DNA of 64,000 nt from Clostridia bacterium (GCA_017397305.1 JAFQJB010000007.1:62001-126000); one strand, 5' to 3'; counted from the first letter of the stretch, positions 42,360 to 56,583 are shown. Translations and numbers: made by a program. The notes: generated by a model from the letters alone, not told the origin.

Positions 42360-43412
42360 CTATTGATTTTCTTCTAAATATCTTTGGCGAAGTTGACCGC
42401 ACGCACCGTCGATGTCAACCCCCATTCTTCTTCTTAGCGTTGCCGAAAGTCCGCCCTTTTCAAGAAGTCCTAAAAACCTATACGCTTCCTTATCGGTTAC
42501 AGTTTTAAGGTCTTTTTCTTTTACTTCGTTAAGCCTTATCAAATTGACGTGACAAGGTCTTCCTTTAAGCAATTTTATCAATGCTTCGGCATGTTTTGGC
42601 GTATCGGTGTCACCTTTTATCAAAACGTATTCAAAAATATATCTTCTTCCCGTTTTATCAAAGTAGTTTGCACAAGCATCAAGAATTTGTTTGATTGAAT
42701 ATGCTTTAGCAACGGGCATTATCTTTTGCCTTGCGTCGTCAAAGGGCGAATGCAGTGAAACGGTAAGGTTTACGTGCACGTTCTCTTGTGCTAAATCATA
42801 CATTTTCGGCACGATTCCCGACGTTGAAAGGCTTATATTTCTTGGACTTACGTTAATTCCGTCGGGTGCGGATACGAGTTTAAGAAATTTTATAACGTTA
42901 TCGTAATTATCAAGCGGTTCACCACTACCCATCATAACGATATTTATAATCTTTCTCTTTTCGCCAAGTCCGCCCTCTAAATACTTATTAGCACAAATAA
43001 CCTCGCCCAAAATTTCAGACGGAGTTAAATTTCTAACAAGTCCGTTAAGTCCCGAAGCACAAAAAGCACAACCCATACGGCACCCAACTTGTGTGGAAAC
43101 ACAAAGAGTATATCCGTACTTATACTTCATAAGCACACCCTCAATAACGTTGCCGTCACAAAGCGCAAACAAAAACTTTTCCGTCCCGTCAACTGATTTT
43201 AAACTTTTAATAATTCTAACGGGTTGAGCGATAAATTCACTCTCAAGCCTTTCACGGAGTGCTTTTGAGAGTGCGGTCATATTTGCAAATTCTTGACCTA
43301 AATGAAGTTCTTTATATATTTGCCCAGCACGATACCCCTTTTCACCAATATCGGTTATAAGTTGTTTCAGCTCGGCTAAATCATATTCTAATAAACACTT
43401 TTTTTCCGTCAT
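42360..43412 (-). CDS. rlmN: 23S rRNA/tRNA adenine-C2 methyltransferase RlmN
   Basis: A 350-aa radical SAM enzyme. The cluster motif CRMGCAFCASG is a CX3CX2C site; GSGEPLDNYDNV and the late Cys region (RRRMGVDIDGACGQLR) hold the catalytic cysteines. It methylates A2503 of 23S rRNA and some tRNAs. It overlaps rsmB by four bases. Confidence 0.97.
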   Translation of the reverse strand: MTEKKCLLEYDLAELKQLITDIGEKGYRAGQIYKELHLGQEFANMTALSKALRERLESEFIAQPVRIIKSLKSVDGTEKFLFALCDGNVIEGVLMKYKYGYTLCVSTQVGCRMGCAFCASGLNGLVRNLTPSEILGEVICANKYLEGGLGEKRKIINIVMMGSGEPLDNYDNVIKFLKLVSAPDGINVSPRNISLSTSGIVPKMYDLAQENVHVNLTVSLHSPFDDARQKIMPVAKAYSIKQILDACANYFDKTGRRYIFEYVLIKGDTDTPKHAEALIKLLKGRPCHVNLIRLNEVKEKDLKTVTDKEAYRFLGLLEKGGLSATLRRRMGVDIDGACGQLRQRYLEENQ

Positions 43413-44653
43413 TTTACTCTCTTTAACTTAGCGACAAAGAACCCAAGTCCGCCCGAAATATCCGGCAAAAAGGTAATTTGCCCCAAAGCCTTTTCGTGTT
43501 GTAATTTACTATCGATTTCACACAATTCAAAGCCCTTTATGTCTGACATAAAAGCACTTATAATCCCCTCATTTTCCCTAGATAAAACCGAGCAAGTAGA
43601 ATAATATAAGTATCCGCCCACTTTAACATATGAACTAACGGCTTTTAAGATTGATAATTGCTCGTTATTTAAGGATATAACGTCATCTATAGAGCGGTTA
43701 AGTTTAATATCGGGGTTATCGTTTACCACCCCTAACCCACTGCACGGCGCATCGCAAAGAACTGCGTCAAACTTATTTAAGTATTGCTCGTAGATAATCT
43801 TAGAATCTTTTACCTCGGCAGTAATATTTTCTCGTTTCATCCTTTGGGCATACTGCTTAACAAGTTCTACCCTATGCTCGTGTATATCCCACGAGGTAAC
43901 GTTTTTGCATTTATATGAAAGTCTCACACTCTTTCCACCGGGAGCTGAACAGCAATCAAGCAAATTCTCACACGGGTCAACGACGTCACAAATAGCTACT
44001 GAGCCCAATGCTTGATAGGTATAAATCCCTTTATCATAATCGCTATTACGAACGAAATTTTTTACCGTAAACACGTTATCGAAAGGTGTTCTTTCATACT
44101 CATAGCCTAGGTTTTTAAGATATTCTTCCCCATTGACGTCATAAAAGCAAAGGTTTGTCGTGCCGTTTTCAGCACTTATAATTGCTTCCGTACGTTCTCT
44201 GCCATAGGTTTTAATAAGTTCTTTAACCGCAAAAAGCGGATAAGAATATTTAACCGATAAATTTTGGTCGGCATCTTTTGGCAAGGGAATGTTTGAGGAT
44301 ATAAACTTTCTTAAAAAGGCATTGACAAAACCACTCGCCCCAGCCTTCCCTAGTTTTTTAGTAAGTTCTACCGCACTTTTTGTAACCGCATACTCTTTCT
44401 TTTGCAAATATTTGATAGCATACATTGAAATTTTAAGTATGGTTCTTATTGCAAGTTTAGGTGATTTTTCGGTTAAACTTGATAGGTAATAAGAAAGTTC
44501 AATGTCCTTATCCAAAACACCATAACACGTCTTAATGGTAAGCGCGCGGTTTTTTTCTTCAATAAAGGTGGAATTTATCGCTTGCTTAATAAAGGACTTA
44601 TCGCTATAAACCTTATTTAGAATGGAATAGCAATCGTAAAAATAGTTTACCAT
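43409..44653 (-). CDS. rsmB: 16S rRNA (cytosine-5)-methyltransferase RsmB
   Basis: A 414-aa protein with an N-terminal NusB-like helical domain (about 1-130) and a C-terminal SAM domain: LLDCCSAPGGKSVRL, CDAPCSGLGVV and YYSTCSVLSREN, whose Cys residues are the catalytic pair. It methylates C967 of 16S rRNA. It overlaps fmt by one base. Confidence 0.95.
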   Translation of the reverse strand: MVNYFYDCYSILNKVYSDKSFIKQAINSTFIEEKNRALTIKTCYGVLDKDIELSYYLSSLTEKSPKLAIRTILKISMYAIKYLQKKEYAVTKSAVELTKKLGKAGASGFVNAFLRKFISSNIPLPKDADQNLSVKYSYPLFAVKELIKTYGRERTEAIISAENGTTNLCFYDVNGEEYLKNLGYEYERTPFDNVFTVKNFVRNSDYDKGIYTYQALGSVAICDVVDPCENLLDCCSAPGGKSVRLSYKCKNVTSWDIHEHRVELVKQYAQRMKRENITAEVKDSKIIYEQYLNKFDAVLCDAPCSGLGVVNDNPDIKLNRSIDDVISLNNEQLSILKAVSSYVKVGGYLYYSTCSVLSRENEGIISAFMSDIKGFELCEIDSKLQHEKALGQITFLPDISGGLGFFVAKLKRVK

Positions 44654-45573
44654 TAATTAAAGTCCTCGCCCACGGTAAATTTATTACCCCTTAAAAAATC
44701 ACCTATTTGCATTGCGTTTCCACCCGCTTTTTGAACGATTTTAAGGGCAACCGAGCCGTCGCCACAGCCTATTATAAGTTCGCTATCGGCACGCAAAATC
44801 TTTCCCGCCTCGCCTTTTAAGTGGGCAATTTCCGCCTTGTAAACCTTAAAGGGCAAGCCGTTTAGCATACAATAAGCCACGGGTGCAGGGTTAAACGCAC
44901 GCACTTTGTTGCAAATTTTTTCCGCACTTTCAGTCCAGTCGATAAGCGCGTTTTCTTTTTTTATAATTTTAGTAAGGGTTGCCTTGCTTTCGTCCTGTTT
45001 TTGATAGTGGACGTTTCCACTTTCAATGAGTGAAAGTGCTTCAATAATGCTTTCCGCACCGAGAACTGACAACCTTTCAAAAAGTTCACCGCAAGTTTCT
45101 TCCCTTCCAATCTCTATTTCTTTTTGCAAAATAACGTCCCCAGTATCGATACCGATATCAGTTTTCATTATGGATATACCGGTCTTTTCTTCGCCGTTCA
45201 ATATTGCATAATGAATGGGCGAAGCACCGCGATATTTAGGAAGAAGGGACGCGTGAATATTGATAACGCCATACTTTGCGATATCAATAAGCTCTTGCGA
45301 CAAAATTTGACCAAAAGCGCAAGTAATCATTATATCGGGGTTAAGTTTTTTCATATCCTCAACACCCTCTAATCTAATTTTATCGTATTGATAAACGGGA
45401 ATTCCCTTTTCGGTTGCAAAAACTTTTACTGGCGGAGCGGTCAAAACTTTCTTTCTACCCACTGGCTTATCTTTGTTTGTTACCACCGCCACAACTTGAT
45501 GTTTACCGCTATCAAGTATACTTTTTAAGGGCAAAACCGAAAAATCAGGCGTTCCTAAATAGATTATTCTCAA
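44653..45573 (-). CDS. fmt: Methionyl-tRNA formyltransferase
   Basis: A 306-aa enzyme of usual length. LGTPDFSV at the start, the folate and catalytic region HASLLPKYRGASPIHYAILNGE and MKTDIGIDTGD are typical. It formylates initiator Met-tRNA. It follows def by two bases, pairing addition and removal of the formyl group. Confidence 0.97.
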   Translation of the reverse strand: MRIIYLGTPDFSVLPLKSILDSGKHQVVAVVTNKDKPVGRKKVLTAPPVKVFATEKGIPVYQYDKIRLEGVEDMKKLNPDIMITCAFGQILSQELIDIAKYGVINIHASLLPKYRGASPIHYAILNGEEKTGISIMKTDIGIDTGDVILQKEIEIGREETCGELFERLSVLGAESIIEALSLIESGNVHYQKQDESKATLTKIIKKENALIDWTESAEKICNKVRAFNPAPVAYCMLNGLPFKVYKAEIAHLKGEAGKILRADSELIIGCGDGSVALKIVQKAGGNAMQIGDFLRGNKFTVGEDFN

Positions 45574-45575
45574 TC

Positions 45576-46028
45576 TTAGTCCTCCTCGATATTTTCCGCT
45601 CTATCAATGTAAATAATGCCGTCAAGATGGTCGTTTTCGTGACAAATTGCGCGGGCAAGAAAACCCTCCGCATTAATAGTGTAAGGCTTTCCAAACCTAT
45701 CTTGAGCCTTTAAGGTTACCTTCATAGGTCTAGTGACGTCACCCCATTTGTTAGGAACGGATAAACAGCCCTCTTTTCCCGTTTGTCTTCCGCTTGACGC
45801 AATAATTTGCGGATTTATACACTCGAAATATCCATCCTCTGTATTAACTATAAAAATTCTTCTCAAAACACCGACTTGCGGAGCGGCAAGCCCTGCCCCG
45901 TCAGCTTTGATGAGAGTTTCTTTCATGTCGTTTAATAATTGCTGTGTTTTTTCACCAAAATCGGTAACTTCAAAACTCTTTTTGCGAAGTGTTGGGTCAC
46001 CGAGTTTTACTATATTTCTTATTGCCAT
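45576..46028 (-). CDS. def: Peptide deformylase
   Basis: A 150-aa metalloprotease-like enzyme. Motif 1 is GAGLAAPQVG, motif 2 is EGCLSVP with the metal Cys, and motif 3 is CHENDHLDG with the HExxH metal site. It removes the N-formyl group from nascent proteins. Confidence 0.97.
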   Translation of the reverse strand: MAIRNIVKLGDPTLRKKSFEVTDFGEKTQQLLNDMKETLIKADGAGLAAPQVGVLRRIFIVNTEDGYFECINPQIIASSGRQTGKEGCLSVPNKWGDVTRPMKVTLKAQDRFGKPYTINAEGFLARAICHENDHLDGIIYIDRAENIEED

Positions 46029-46039
46029 AATTCACCTTG

Positions 46040-48238
46040 TTACGTTAAATTGTTGGAATTTACTTCCATTGACACGAATATCGACCTTGATTTATATTTG
46101 TCGCATGTGATAAAAATTGTTTGTAAAAGTTCTTCTTCGCCCGCATCAATACGCATAAGCACCTGATACCTAAACTTATTTTGCAGTCTTTTTAACGGTG
46201 CTTTCATACACCCGAAAAACTTAAACTTTTCTCTATTTTCTAAATATAAAGCATTGAGTTGTCCATGTATTGCCTTCGTTGCTGAAAGCGCAGTATCATC
46301 GTCTTCACTGCTGATTAAAACCCTAACCACGTCGGTAAACGGCGGGAAAGCCGTAGCCTTTCTTATTGATATTTCTTGATTATAAAAACCAACGTAATCA
46401 TAGTTAATCGCTTGTCTTAGCACGCTGTTTTCGGGCGAATAAGTTTGTAAAACGACCTTACCTGCTTGCTCAGCCCTACCACTTCTTCCCGCAACTTGCG
46501 TGAGAAGTTGAAAGGTTCGCTCCCCGCTTCTAAAATCGGAAAAGTGCAAGCTCATATCCGCATCGAGTATACCGACGAGCGTAACGAACGGAAAGTCGTG
46601 CCCCTTTGCAATCATTTGCGTACCCACCAAAATATCCGCTTCTCTTGCAGAAAATTGATTGAGTATCTTGAAATGCCCTTCCTTGCTTTGTGTGGTATCT
46701 CTATCCATACGCAAAATTCTCGCCTCTGGATAAAGTTTTTTAAGTTCCTCAACCACCCTTTCAGTCCCCGTTCCGCCGTAACGGATAAAAGGACTTCCAC
46801 ACTCGGTACAGGCGGTTATCATTTTGTATTTTGCACCACAATAATGGCACAAAAGCGAGTTATCTTCTCTATGATAGGTAAGCGAAACGTCGCAAGCGTC
46901 ACACTTTTGAACGTGACCGCACTCGGTGCAAATTACCGTTTTAGAATATCCCCTTTGATTGAGGAAAATTATTGCTTGATTGTTATTTTTAAGGCATTTT
47001 TCAAGCTCAAATTTAAGCGCGGACGAAAAAACCGAGTTATTGCCCCTTCTTACCTCCAAGCGCATGTCGGCAATTTCCACTTCGGGAAGCGGGCGCTTGT
47101 TTATTCGGTCGGGAAGTTCTATCAAGTTGTATTCCCCGTCCATTGCCTTTTTGTAACTTTCAATCGATGGCGTAGCACTGCCCAAAATAAGCTTTGCACC
47201 GCTCAAGTTTGCGCGGAACTTAGCGATATCGACGGTTGCGTATCTCGGCGCTGATTCGCTTGTATAACTGCCGTCGTGCTCTTCGTCAATGATAATAAGC
47301 CCAACGTTTTCAAGCGGAGCAAATATTGCACTCCTTGCACCGATTGCAATTCTTGCCTCACCATTTCTTAATCTCCACCACTCGTCAAAACGTTCGCCAG
47401 CAGAAAGTCCGCTATGTAAAATTGCCGCATCGTCGCCAAACTTTGCTCTAAGTTGCTTTAACATTTGCGGGGTTAGGGCAATTTCAGGAACGAGCATGAT
47501 TGCCGTTTTATTCTTTGCGATGGTTCTTTTTATAAGGTCAAGATAGACCTCTGTCTTTCCACTACCAGTAACACCGAACAACAAACTTGTCGTTTTATCG
47601 GTATTTTCCACACTCGCCACCGCATTTTTTTGCTTTTCGGTAAGTTCAACATTTTTATCGTTAAAGGTCAAATCTTTATAGGGCGAACGGAAATATTTTT
47701 CTTTTTCAATAATAGCAAAGCCCTTTTCCACAATACCGTTTAATGCTGAAGCACCGAAAAGTTCGGCAACGATACTTGCCTTTGTCTTTCCGTTTTCACT
47801 TAAATATTGAAGGGCTTCCCTTTGCTTTATAGCATTTTTCTTTGTGGAATTAATCGCTTGCTCTAAGTCTAAACCTTCAATTAGAGCGACCGTTCTTGTA
47901 AACTGCTCTTTCACCTTTCCCTTTCGCATTTCCGAAGGGAGAAACAACCGCATTGAAAGGGCGCGCGTAACGTAACACGTTTTGCGCACGTATTCCATCA
48001 TTGCAAGCGTCTCTTTGGTCAGTGCCGGTGTTTGCTCTAAAAGTCTTAAAATCGGTTTAATTTTTTCAGGCGGATAAACACTTTGCTCTTTTATGCCGAT
48101 AACTATTCCTTCCAAAACCTTTTTCCCAAAAGGCACGACAACACGACTGCCAAGCGTAATCTTGCAGTCGAAAAAGGAATATTCAAAAATCTTGTCGACT
48201 TCTACGTTGTTTATATCGACAATTACGTCAGCGAACAT
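46040..48238 (-). CDS. priA: Primosomal protein N' (replication restart helicase PriA)
   Basis: A 732-aa superfamily 2 helicase. The N-terminal DNA-binding domain begins FADVIVDINNVEVDKIFEYS; Walker A is GVTGSGKTEVYLDL, Walker B is IIDEEHDGSY, and the zinc region CTECGHVQKCDACDVS with later CHYC and CTEC pairs binds two zincs. PriA reloads the replisome at stalled forks. coaBC, found next to it in Bacillus, is absent. Confidence 0.97.
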   Translation of the reverse strand: MFADVIVDINNVEVDKIFEYSFFDCKITLGSRVVVPFGKKVLEGIVIGIKEQSVYPPEKIKPILRLLEQTPALTKETLAMMEYVRKTCYVTRALSMRLFLPSEMRKGKVKEQFTRTVALIEGLDLEQAINSTKKNAIKQREALQYLSENGKTKASIVAELFGASALNGIVEKGFAIIEKEKYFRSPYKDLTFNDKNVELTEKQKNAVASVENTDKTTSLLFGVTGSGKTEVYLDLIKRTIAKNKTAIMLVPEIALTPQMLKQLRAKFGDDAAILHSGLSAGERFDEWWRLRNGEARIAIGARSAIFAPLENVGLIIIDEEHDGSYTSESAPRYATVDIAKFRANLSGAKLILGSATPSIESYKKAMDGEYNLIELPDRINKRPLPEVEIADMRLEVRRGNNSVFSSALKFELEKCLKNNNQAIIFLNQRGYSKTVICTECGHVQKCDACDVSLTYHREDNSLLCHYCGAKYKMITACTECGSPFIRYGGTGTERVVEELKKLYPEARILRMDRDTTQSKEGHFKILNQFSAREADILVGTQMIAKGHDFPFVTLVGILDADMSLHFSDFRSGERTFQLLTQVAGRSGRAEQAGKVVLQTYSPENSVLRQAINYDYVGFYNQEISIRKATAFPPFTDVVRVLISSEDDDTALSATKAIHGQLNALYLENREKFKFFGCMKAPLKRLQNKFRYQVLMRIDAGEEELLQTIFITCDKYKSRSIFVSMEVNSNNLT

Positions 48239-48296
48239 AGTTTTATCCTTTTAATATAACAAAATATGTCCACAGCAAAGTGTGAACACATTTTTT

Positions 48297-48500
48297 TTAG
48301 TCGTTTGTAGCGATAAGTTTGCCGTCTTCAATTTCCTGTGCGGCAACTGAAAGGGGTTTTTCTTTGCTGGGAAGTTCGGTAAAACCTTGGTTTTGCGCTT
48401 GTTCCATAAGCTGTCTTGCGCGCTTGCTGGTTACAACGCATAACTCGTATTTAGAACCGATTTTTTGTGCTAATTCGTCAATTGGCGGTTTATGTATCAT
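48297..48500 (-). CDS. rpoZ: RNA polymerase omega subunit
   Basis: A 67-aa protein with the omega core IDELAQKIGSKYELCVVTSKRARQL. Omega supports assembly of the beta' subunit. It lies between gmk and priA, its standard Firmicutes place. Confidence 0.95.
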   Translation of the reverse strand: MIHKPPIDELAQKIGSKYELCVVTSKRARQLMEQAQNQGFTELPSKEKPLSVAAQEIEDGKLIATND

Positions 48501-48519
48501 AATTTTTCTCCTTAAACCT

Positions 48520-49083
48520 TTATTTGCATTTATTTTTTTCTAATTTTATTATACCTTCGATTTCTTTAACTGCGTCAAGCAGTACGTCGTTTATAACAAC
48601 GTAATCGTAAAGACCTTGTTTATCAAGTTCGTAGCCTATTCTTTCCATACGGAGATTGATTTTTTCTTCAGTTTCCGTGCCTCTTTTAATTAGGCGATTA
48701 CGAACTTCTTCAAGCGACGGCGGTGTAATCATCACCAAAACGGCATCGTTATAGCGGCTTTTAACTTCTAGCCCACCGTTTACGTCAATTTCAAGCAAGA
48801 CGTTGCTATTTTGAAGTTTATCAAGTACGAAATCTTTTGGTGTGCCGTAAAAATTTTCAAAATGCTCGGAATACTCCAAAAATCCGTCGTTATTTATCTT
48901 TTCCTTAAATTCACTTTTGTCGATAAAGAAATATTCTCTGCCGTTTATCTCACCATCTCTAGGTTTTCTAGTTGTGCAAGAAATACTTAGCGAAATATCT
49001 TTATTCCTCTCGACCAAAAGTTTTGCAATCGTGCCCTTGCCTACTCCCGAAGGGCCCGACAAAACAATCAAAACGTTTCTCAT
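48520..49083 (-). CDS. gmk: Guanylate kinase
   Basis: A 187-aa nucleotide kinase. The P-loop is LSGPSGVGKGTI at the start, followed by the GMP-binding stretch SCTTRKPRDGEINGREYFF. It converts GMP to GDP. The gene follows yicC with only one base between them; remA, often found between yicC and gmk, is missing. Confidence 0.97.
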   Translation of the reverse strand: MRNVLIVLSGPSGVGKGTIAKLLVERNKDISLSISCTTRKPRDGEINGREYFFIDKSEFKEKINNDGFLEYSEHFENFYGTPKDFVLDKLQNSNVLLEIDVNGGLEVKSRYNDAVLVMITPPSLEEVRNRLIKRGTETEEKINLRMERIGYELDKQGLYDYVVINDVLLDAVKEIEGIIKLEKNKCK

Positions 49084-49084
49084 A

Positions 49085-49954
49085 CTATTCTAAATTTTGA
49101 ACCTGTTCTCTTACCTTTTCAATCTCGTTTTTAAGGGCCAAAGCGTAACCCGTAACTTCAATATCGTTTGATTTTGAGCAAATGGTGTTTGTTTCCCTAT
49201 TAAACTCTTGCATCAAAAAGTCAAGTTTTTTGCCCGATTCGTTTCCGCTGATAATTTTCTTAAATTGTTCAACGTGAGATTTAAGCCTTGTAAGTTCTTC
49301 GTCAATATTTACCCTATCGGTGTAGAAAGCAACTTCGTTTAATAACCTACTTTCATCATACTTAACGTCGGCTAAATACTCTTCAATCCTTGCTTTAAGT
49401 TTTTCCTTATACTCGGTGGCAACCAAAGGTGCACGTTTGGTGATTTTATCGGCAAGCGATTTTATAGTACCCATTCTTGATAGCATATCGCTGACAAGCT
49501 TTTCGCCCTCAACCTTACGCATCTCATTAAGTTTTTCGCACGCTACGTTAACCGTGTCGATAACGATTTTTTCAAGTTCAGCCACGTCGGTTATGGAATT
49601 GTCCACAAGAACTTCCGGCGAACGCATAAGCATAGATGCCGTTAAATCGTTTGTAAGGTTAAAATTTTCAGCCAAAACCTTACAAGCATTAAAATACGCC
49701 GTCGCTTTACCCATATCGACTTCGATATTAGTGTTCTTTTCACGAGTGTCGGAAAAGTTGATAAACAAATCAATCCTACCGCGACCAACGTGTTTTTGAA
49801 CGGTTTTCCTTATAGAATCTTCTAGTGCCATAAACATGCGTGGAGTTTTGCAGTTTAAGTCAAGATTTCTATTGTTTACCGTTTTTATTTCTACAACCAA
49901 GGAGATGCCGTCTTGCACATATTCGCCTCTCCCATAGCCTGTCATACTATACAT
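49085..49954 (-). CDS. YicC/YloC family endoribonuclease
   Basis: A 289-aa protein with the family start SMTGYGRGE and the LVVEIKTVNNRNLDL segment, and the C-terminal KLDFLMQEFNRETNTICSKSND block that defines the group (DUF1732). YicC proteins are RNases linked to decay of small RNAs in E. coli. It heads the 49.9 to 40.7 kb minus-strand series. Confidence 0.95.
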   Translation of the reverse strand: MYSMTGYGRGEYVQDGISLVVEIKTVNNRNLDLNCKTPRMFMALEDSIRKTVQKHVGRGRIDLFINFSDTREKNTNIEVDMGKATAYFNACKVLAENFNLTNDLTASMLMRSPEVLVDNSITDVAELEKIVIDTVNVACEKLNEMRKVEGEKLVSDMLSRMGTIKSLADKITKRAPLVATEYKEKLKARIEEYLADVKYDESRLLNEVAFYTDRVNIDEELTRLKSHVEQFKKIISGNESGKKLDFLMQEFNRETNTICSKSNDIEVTGYALALKNEIEKVREQVQNLE

Positions 49955-50009
49955 AAATGTTGCTCCGCTATATATGATAAAAGTATTTTATCATAAATAT
50001 TTTAATTTA

Positions 50010-54184
<4,175 letters not shown>

Positions 54185-54317
54185 ATTTCACCTACTAAAA
54201 TATTATACCATAGATAACCTTTCTTATCAAGTTTAAATATTAAAAAAAGTGCAGGCTTTTTACGTATTTTTATTGCAAGTTTTTATCAATTGTGATAATA
54301 TTTTATTAGAGGTAATT

Positions 54318-55145
54318 ATGAGAAAAAATTGGTTAAAAAATAAAACTGTTGTTATTTCAGGTGCGAGCGGTGGTCTTGGTTTTGCCATGACAAAACTTCT
54401 TATTGAAAAATTTGATTGCAAGGTCATCGGCATTGCTAGAAACGAGAAAAAACTTTTGACAGCAAGGGAAACTTTGGGCGAAAAAAAAGAAAACTTTACT
54501 TACCGCATTTTCGACGTATCGGAAAAGGAAAACTGGCTTTCTTTCCGCGATTATTTGATTGAAAACGATATTAAAATCGACGTACTTATAAACAACGCGG
54601 GCTTTATGCTACCCTTTGCTAAGTATGAAAAATATACCGAGGCGGAAGAAGAAGAGATTATAAAGACAAACTTTATTTCATACGTTACGGCTTTTAGAAC
54701 CTTACTTCCCCTACTAAAGCAATCTTCCACCCCCGCTTTAATCAATATTTCGAGTGTAGCGGGTATTTGCCCAGTTATTGGTGAAAGTTTATACTGCGCA
54801 ACAAAATACGCGGTTAGGGGCTTTACCGAAACGTTGCAACAAGATTATAGAAAGGAAATGTATATCGGCGGTGTTTACCCTGGGTTTATTAGAACCGATA
54901 TACTAAATCGCATGAATTCTAAAGACAAGAACAACAAGATTGTCAATTTTCTTATGAAGCCAGTTGGAAAGGTTTCTAAAAAGGTCGTTAGACGCATTGC
55001 AAGAAGAAAGAAACGCACGGTTATCGGTCTTGACGGACACAGTATGTCTTTCTTTTCAAGATTGTTCCCAAAACTTACACCAAGAATTATTTCTGCCGTT
55101 CTCAAATGGTCAAAACTTGATTTGTTTGACGAGGTATTCCACTAA
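54318..55145 (+). CDS. Short-chain dehydrogenase/reductase
   Basis: A 275-aa SDR of the classical type. The NAD(P) motif is SGASGGLGFAM (about 11-21), NNAG follows at about 93, and the catalytic Ser and YxxxK are in NISSVAGICPVIGESLYCATK. The C-terminal part has basic and hydrophobic stretches (KKVVRRIARRKKRTVI), as in membrane-associated DltE/SDR relatives. The substrate is unknown. I start at the ATG at 54318 because AGAGG precedes it; the upstream in-frame codons lack a site. Its stop overlaps the next start (TAATG). Confidence 0.88.
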   Translation: MRKNWLKNKTVVISGASGGLGFAMTKLLIEKFDCKVIGIARNEKKLLTARETLGEKKENFTYRIFDVSEKENWLSFRDYLIENDIKIDVLINNAGFMLPFAKYEKYTEAEEEEIIKTNFISYVTAFRTLLPLLKQSSTPALINISSVAGICPVIGESLYCATKYAVRGFTETLQQDYRKEMYIGGVYPGFIRTDILNRMNSKDKNNKIVNFLMKPVGKVSKKVVRRIARRKKRTVIGLDGHSMSFFSRLFPKLTPRIISAVLKWSKLDLFDEVFH

Positions 55146-55981
55146 TGAAAAGAATTTTAACAATACAAGATATTTCGTGCGTGGGCAAGTGCTCTTTAAC
55201 CGTTGCACTGCCCATAATCTCCGCTTGCGGAATAGAAACTGCCGTGCTCCCAACCGCAGTTTTATCCACCCACACGGCTTTTAAGGGTTTTACCTTCCGT
55301 GATTTGACGGGCGACCTTAACGATATTACAAAGCATTGGAAAGACCTAAATATAAATTTCGACAGCATTTATACGGGATATTTAGGCTCTTTTGAACAAC
55401 TTGACATCGTGTCTAACATATTCGACCAATTTAAAAGTAAAGACACGCTTATCTTGGTTGACCCAGTTATGGCGGACAATGGCAATCTCTATTGTGGGTT
55501 TGACCAAAAGTTTGCCGATGCAATGGCAAAACTTTGCTCTAAAGCCGACATAATCGTTCCCAACCTCACCGAAGCTTGCTTTATGCTCCACGAAGAGTAT
55601 ATTGCCGAAGGTTATGATATCGAATACGTAAAGGGTATTCTTAAAAAACTTTGCGGTTTGGGTGCGAAAAAGGCGGTTTTGACGGGTGTTAACCTCGGCG
55701 ACGGACGACTTGGCGTTATGAGTTATGATAAGGCTACGGGCGAGTATTTCTCTTATTATAGGGAACATCTCCCCTACAGTTTCCACGGCACTGGCGACGT
55801 GTTTGCAAGTACGCTATGCGGTGGACTATCAAAAGGTTTAACCATAGAAAAATCACTTGAAATTGCCGTTGATTTTACCGTTCAATCTATAATCGAAACG
55901 GTAAAAAACCCCGACCACAACTGGTACGGAGTTGATTTTGAAAGCGCCCTTCCAACACTTATCGAAAAACTTGCAAAATAG
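55145..55981 (+). CDS. Pyridoxamine kinase (PdxY-like)
   Basis: A 278-aa PfkB-superfamily (ribokinase-like) kinase. It begins ILTIQDISCVGKCSLTVALP, carries VDPVMADNG and ends with the anion-hole/catalytic motif FHGTGDVFAS. This pattern matches clostridial pyridoxal/pyridoxamine kinases that phosphorylate B6 vitamers. It is translationally coupled to the SDR gene. Confidence 0.9.
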   Translation: MKRILTIQDISCVGKCSLTVALPIISACGIETAVLPTAVLSTHTAFKGFTFRDLTGDLNDITKHWKDLNINFDSIYTGYLGSFEQLDIVSNIFDQFKSKDTLILVDPVMADNGNLYCGFDQKFADAMAKLCSKADIIVPNLTEACFMLHEEYIAEGYDIEYVKGILKKLCGLGAKKAVLTGVNLGDGRLGVMSYDKATGEYFSYYREHLPYSFHGTGDVFASTLCGGLSKGLTIEKSLEIAVDFTVQSIIETVKNPDHNWYGVDFESALPTLIEKLAK

Positions 55982-56009
55982 ATAACAACTTAAATTTTTA
56001 GACATAAAA

Positions 56010-56043
56010 AAAGGCTTTTGCTTTTAGCAAAAGCCTTTAATTT
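56010..56043. terminator. Bidirectional terminator between pyridoxamine kinase and CBM9-like genes
   Basis: A perfect 13-bp stem (56010-56022 with 56026-56038) with T or A runs on both sides. Confidence 0.85.
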
Positions 56044-56583
56044 TTACTTTAAATCAACAAAGAAAGACGGAACGTGGAAGGTGTCGCACATTGTTGGGGA
56101 CAAGGCAAGAAGGTTTCTATCGGTAAAACCACCTTCTGTTTCGATTCTAAACGCGTTAAACTTGATACCAACGTTTTTATCATACCCGATTTTATCTAAC
56201 GGCATAGAAAATTTCAATCTATAATCGTTACCCATAAATTCAACTTCACTCTTTAAGAAGTTGTCCTTTTCTTCCACGGGTTCAGCCTCGTATTTTCCCG
56301 GTCCAAGATTTAACATTTTGTTAAGGAAAACGCAGTTGTTTGGTGCAACCTCGATTTCAAAATATCTCTTAATATCCCCGCCCGTACAAATAAATGCTTC
56401 ACAAACGTCGCCGTCGAAAATCGGTCCGTTATACTCGTTAGAGGCGCTGAAGAATTTGGAATTTTTGCAAAAGAATTCAAACGATAACTCGGTATCGGTC
56501 ATAACGATTTCAACCGTAGTTTCAAACTGAGGGATATCTTCACCCGTTCTACTATTTTTAAGTGTTTTTTTAAGTTTTAACAT
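56044..56583 (-). CDS. CBM9-like carbohydrate-binding protein, cytosolic
   Basis: A 179-aa beta-rich protein of the family 9-like carbohydrate-binding group: FDGDVCEAFI, YFEIEVAPNNCVFLNKM and FNAFRIETEGG are the typical strands. There is no signal peptide or membrane helix, so it would act inside the cell, unlike xylanase-linked CBM9 modules. It is the third gene after the ROK kinase and SIS-domain genes and may help in handling the same sugar. Confidence 0.78.
   Translation of the reverse strand: MLKLKKTLKNSRTGEDIPQFETTVEIVMTDTELSFEFFCKNSKFFSASNEYNGPIFDGDVCEAFICTGGDIKRYFEIEVAPNNCVFLNKMLNLGPGKYEAEPVEEKDNFLKSEVEFMGNDYRLKFSMPLDKIGYDKNVGIKFNAFRIETEGGFTDRNLLALSPTMCDTFHVPSFFVDLK

Noticed and set aside
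46466-47254. Plus-strand open frame of 262 codons
   Set aside because: It lies fully antisense to the helicase core of priA, with no ribosome binding site or recognisable domain.
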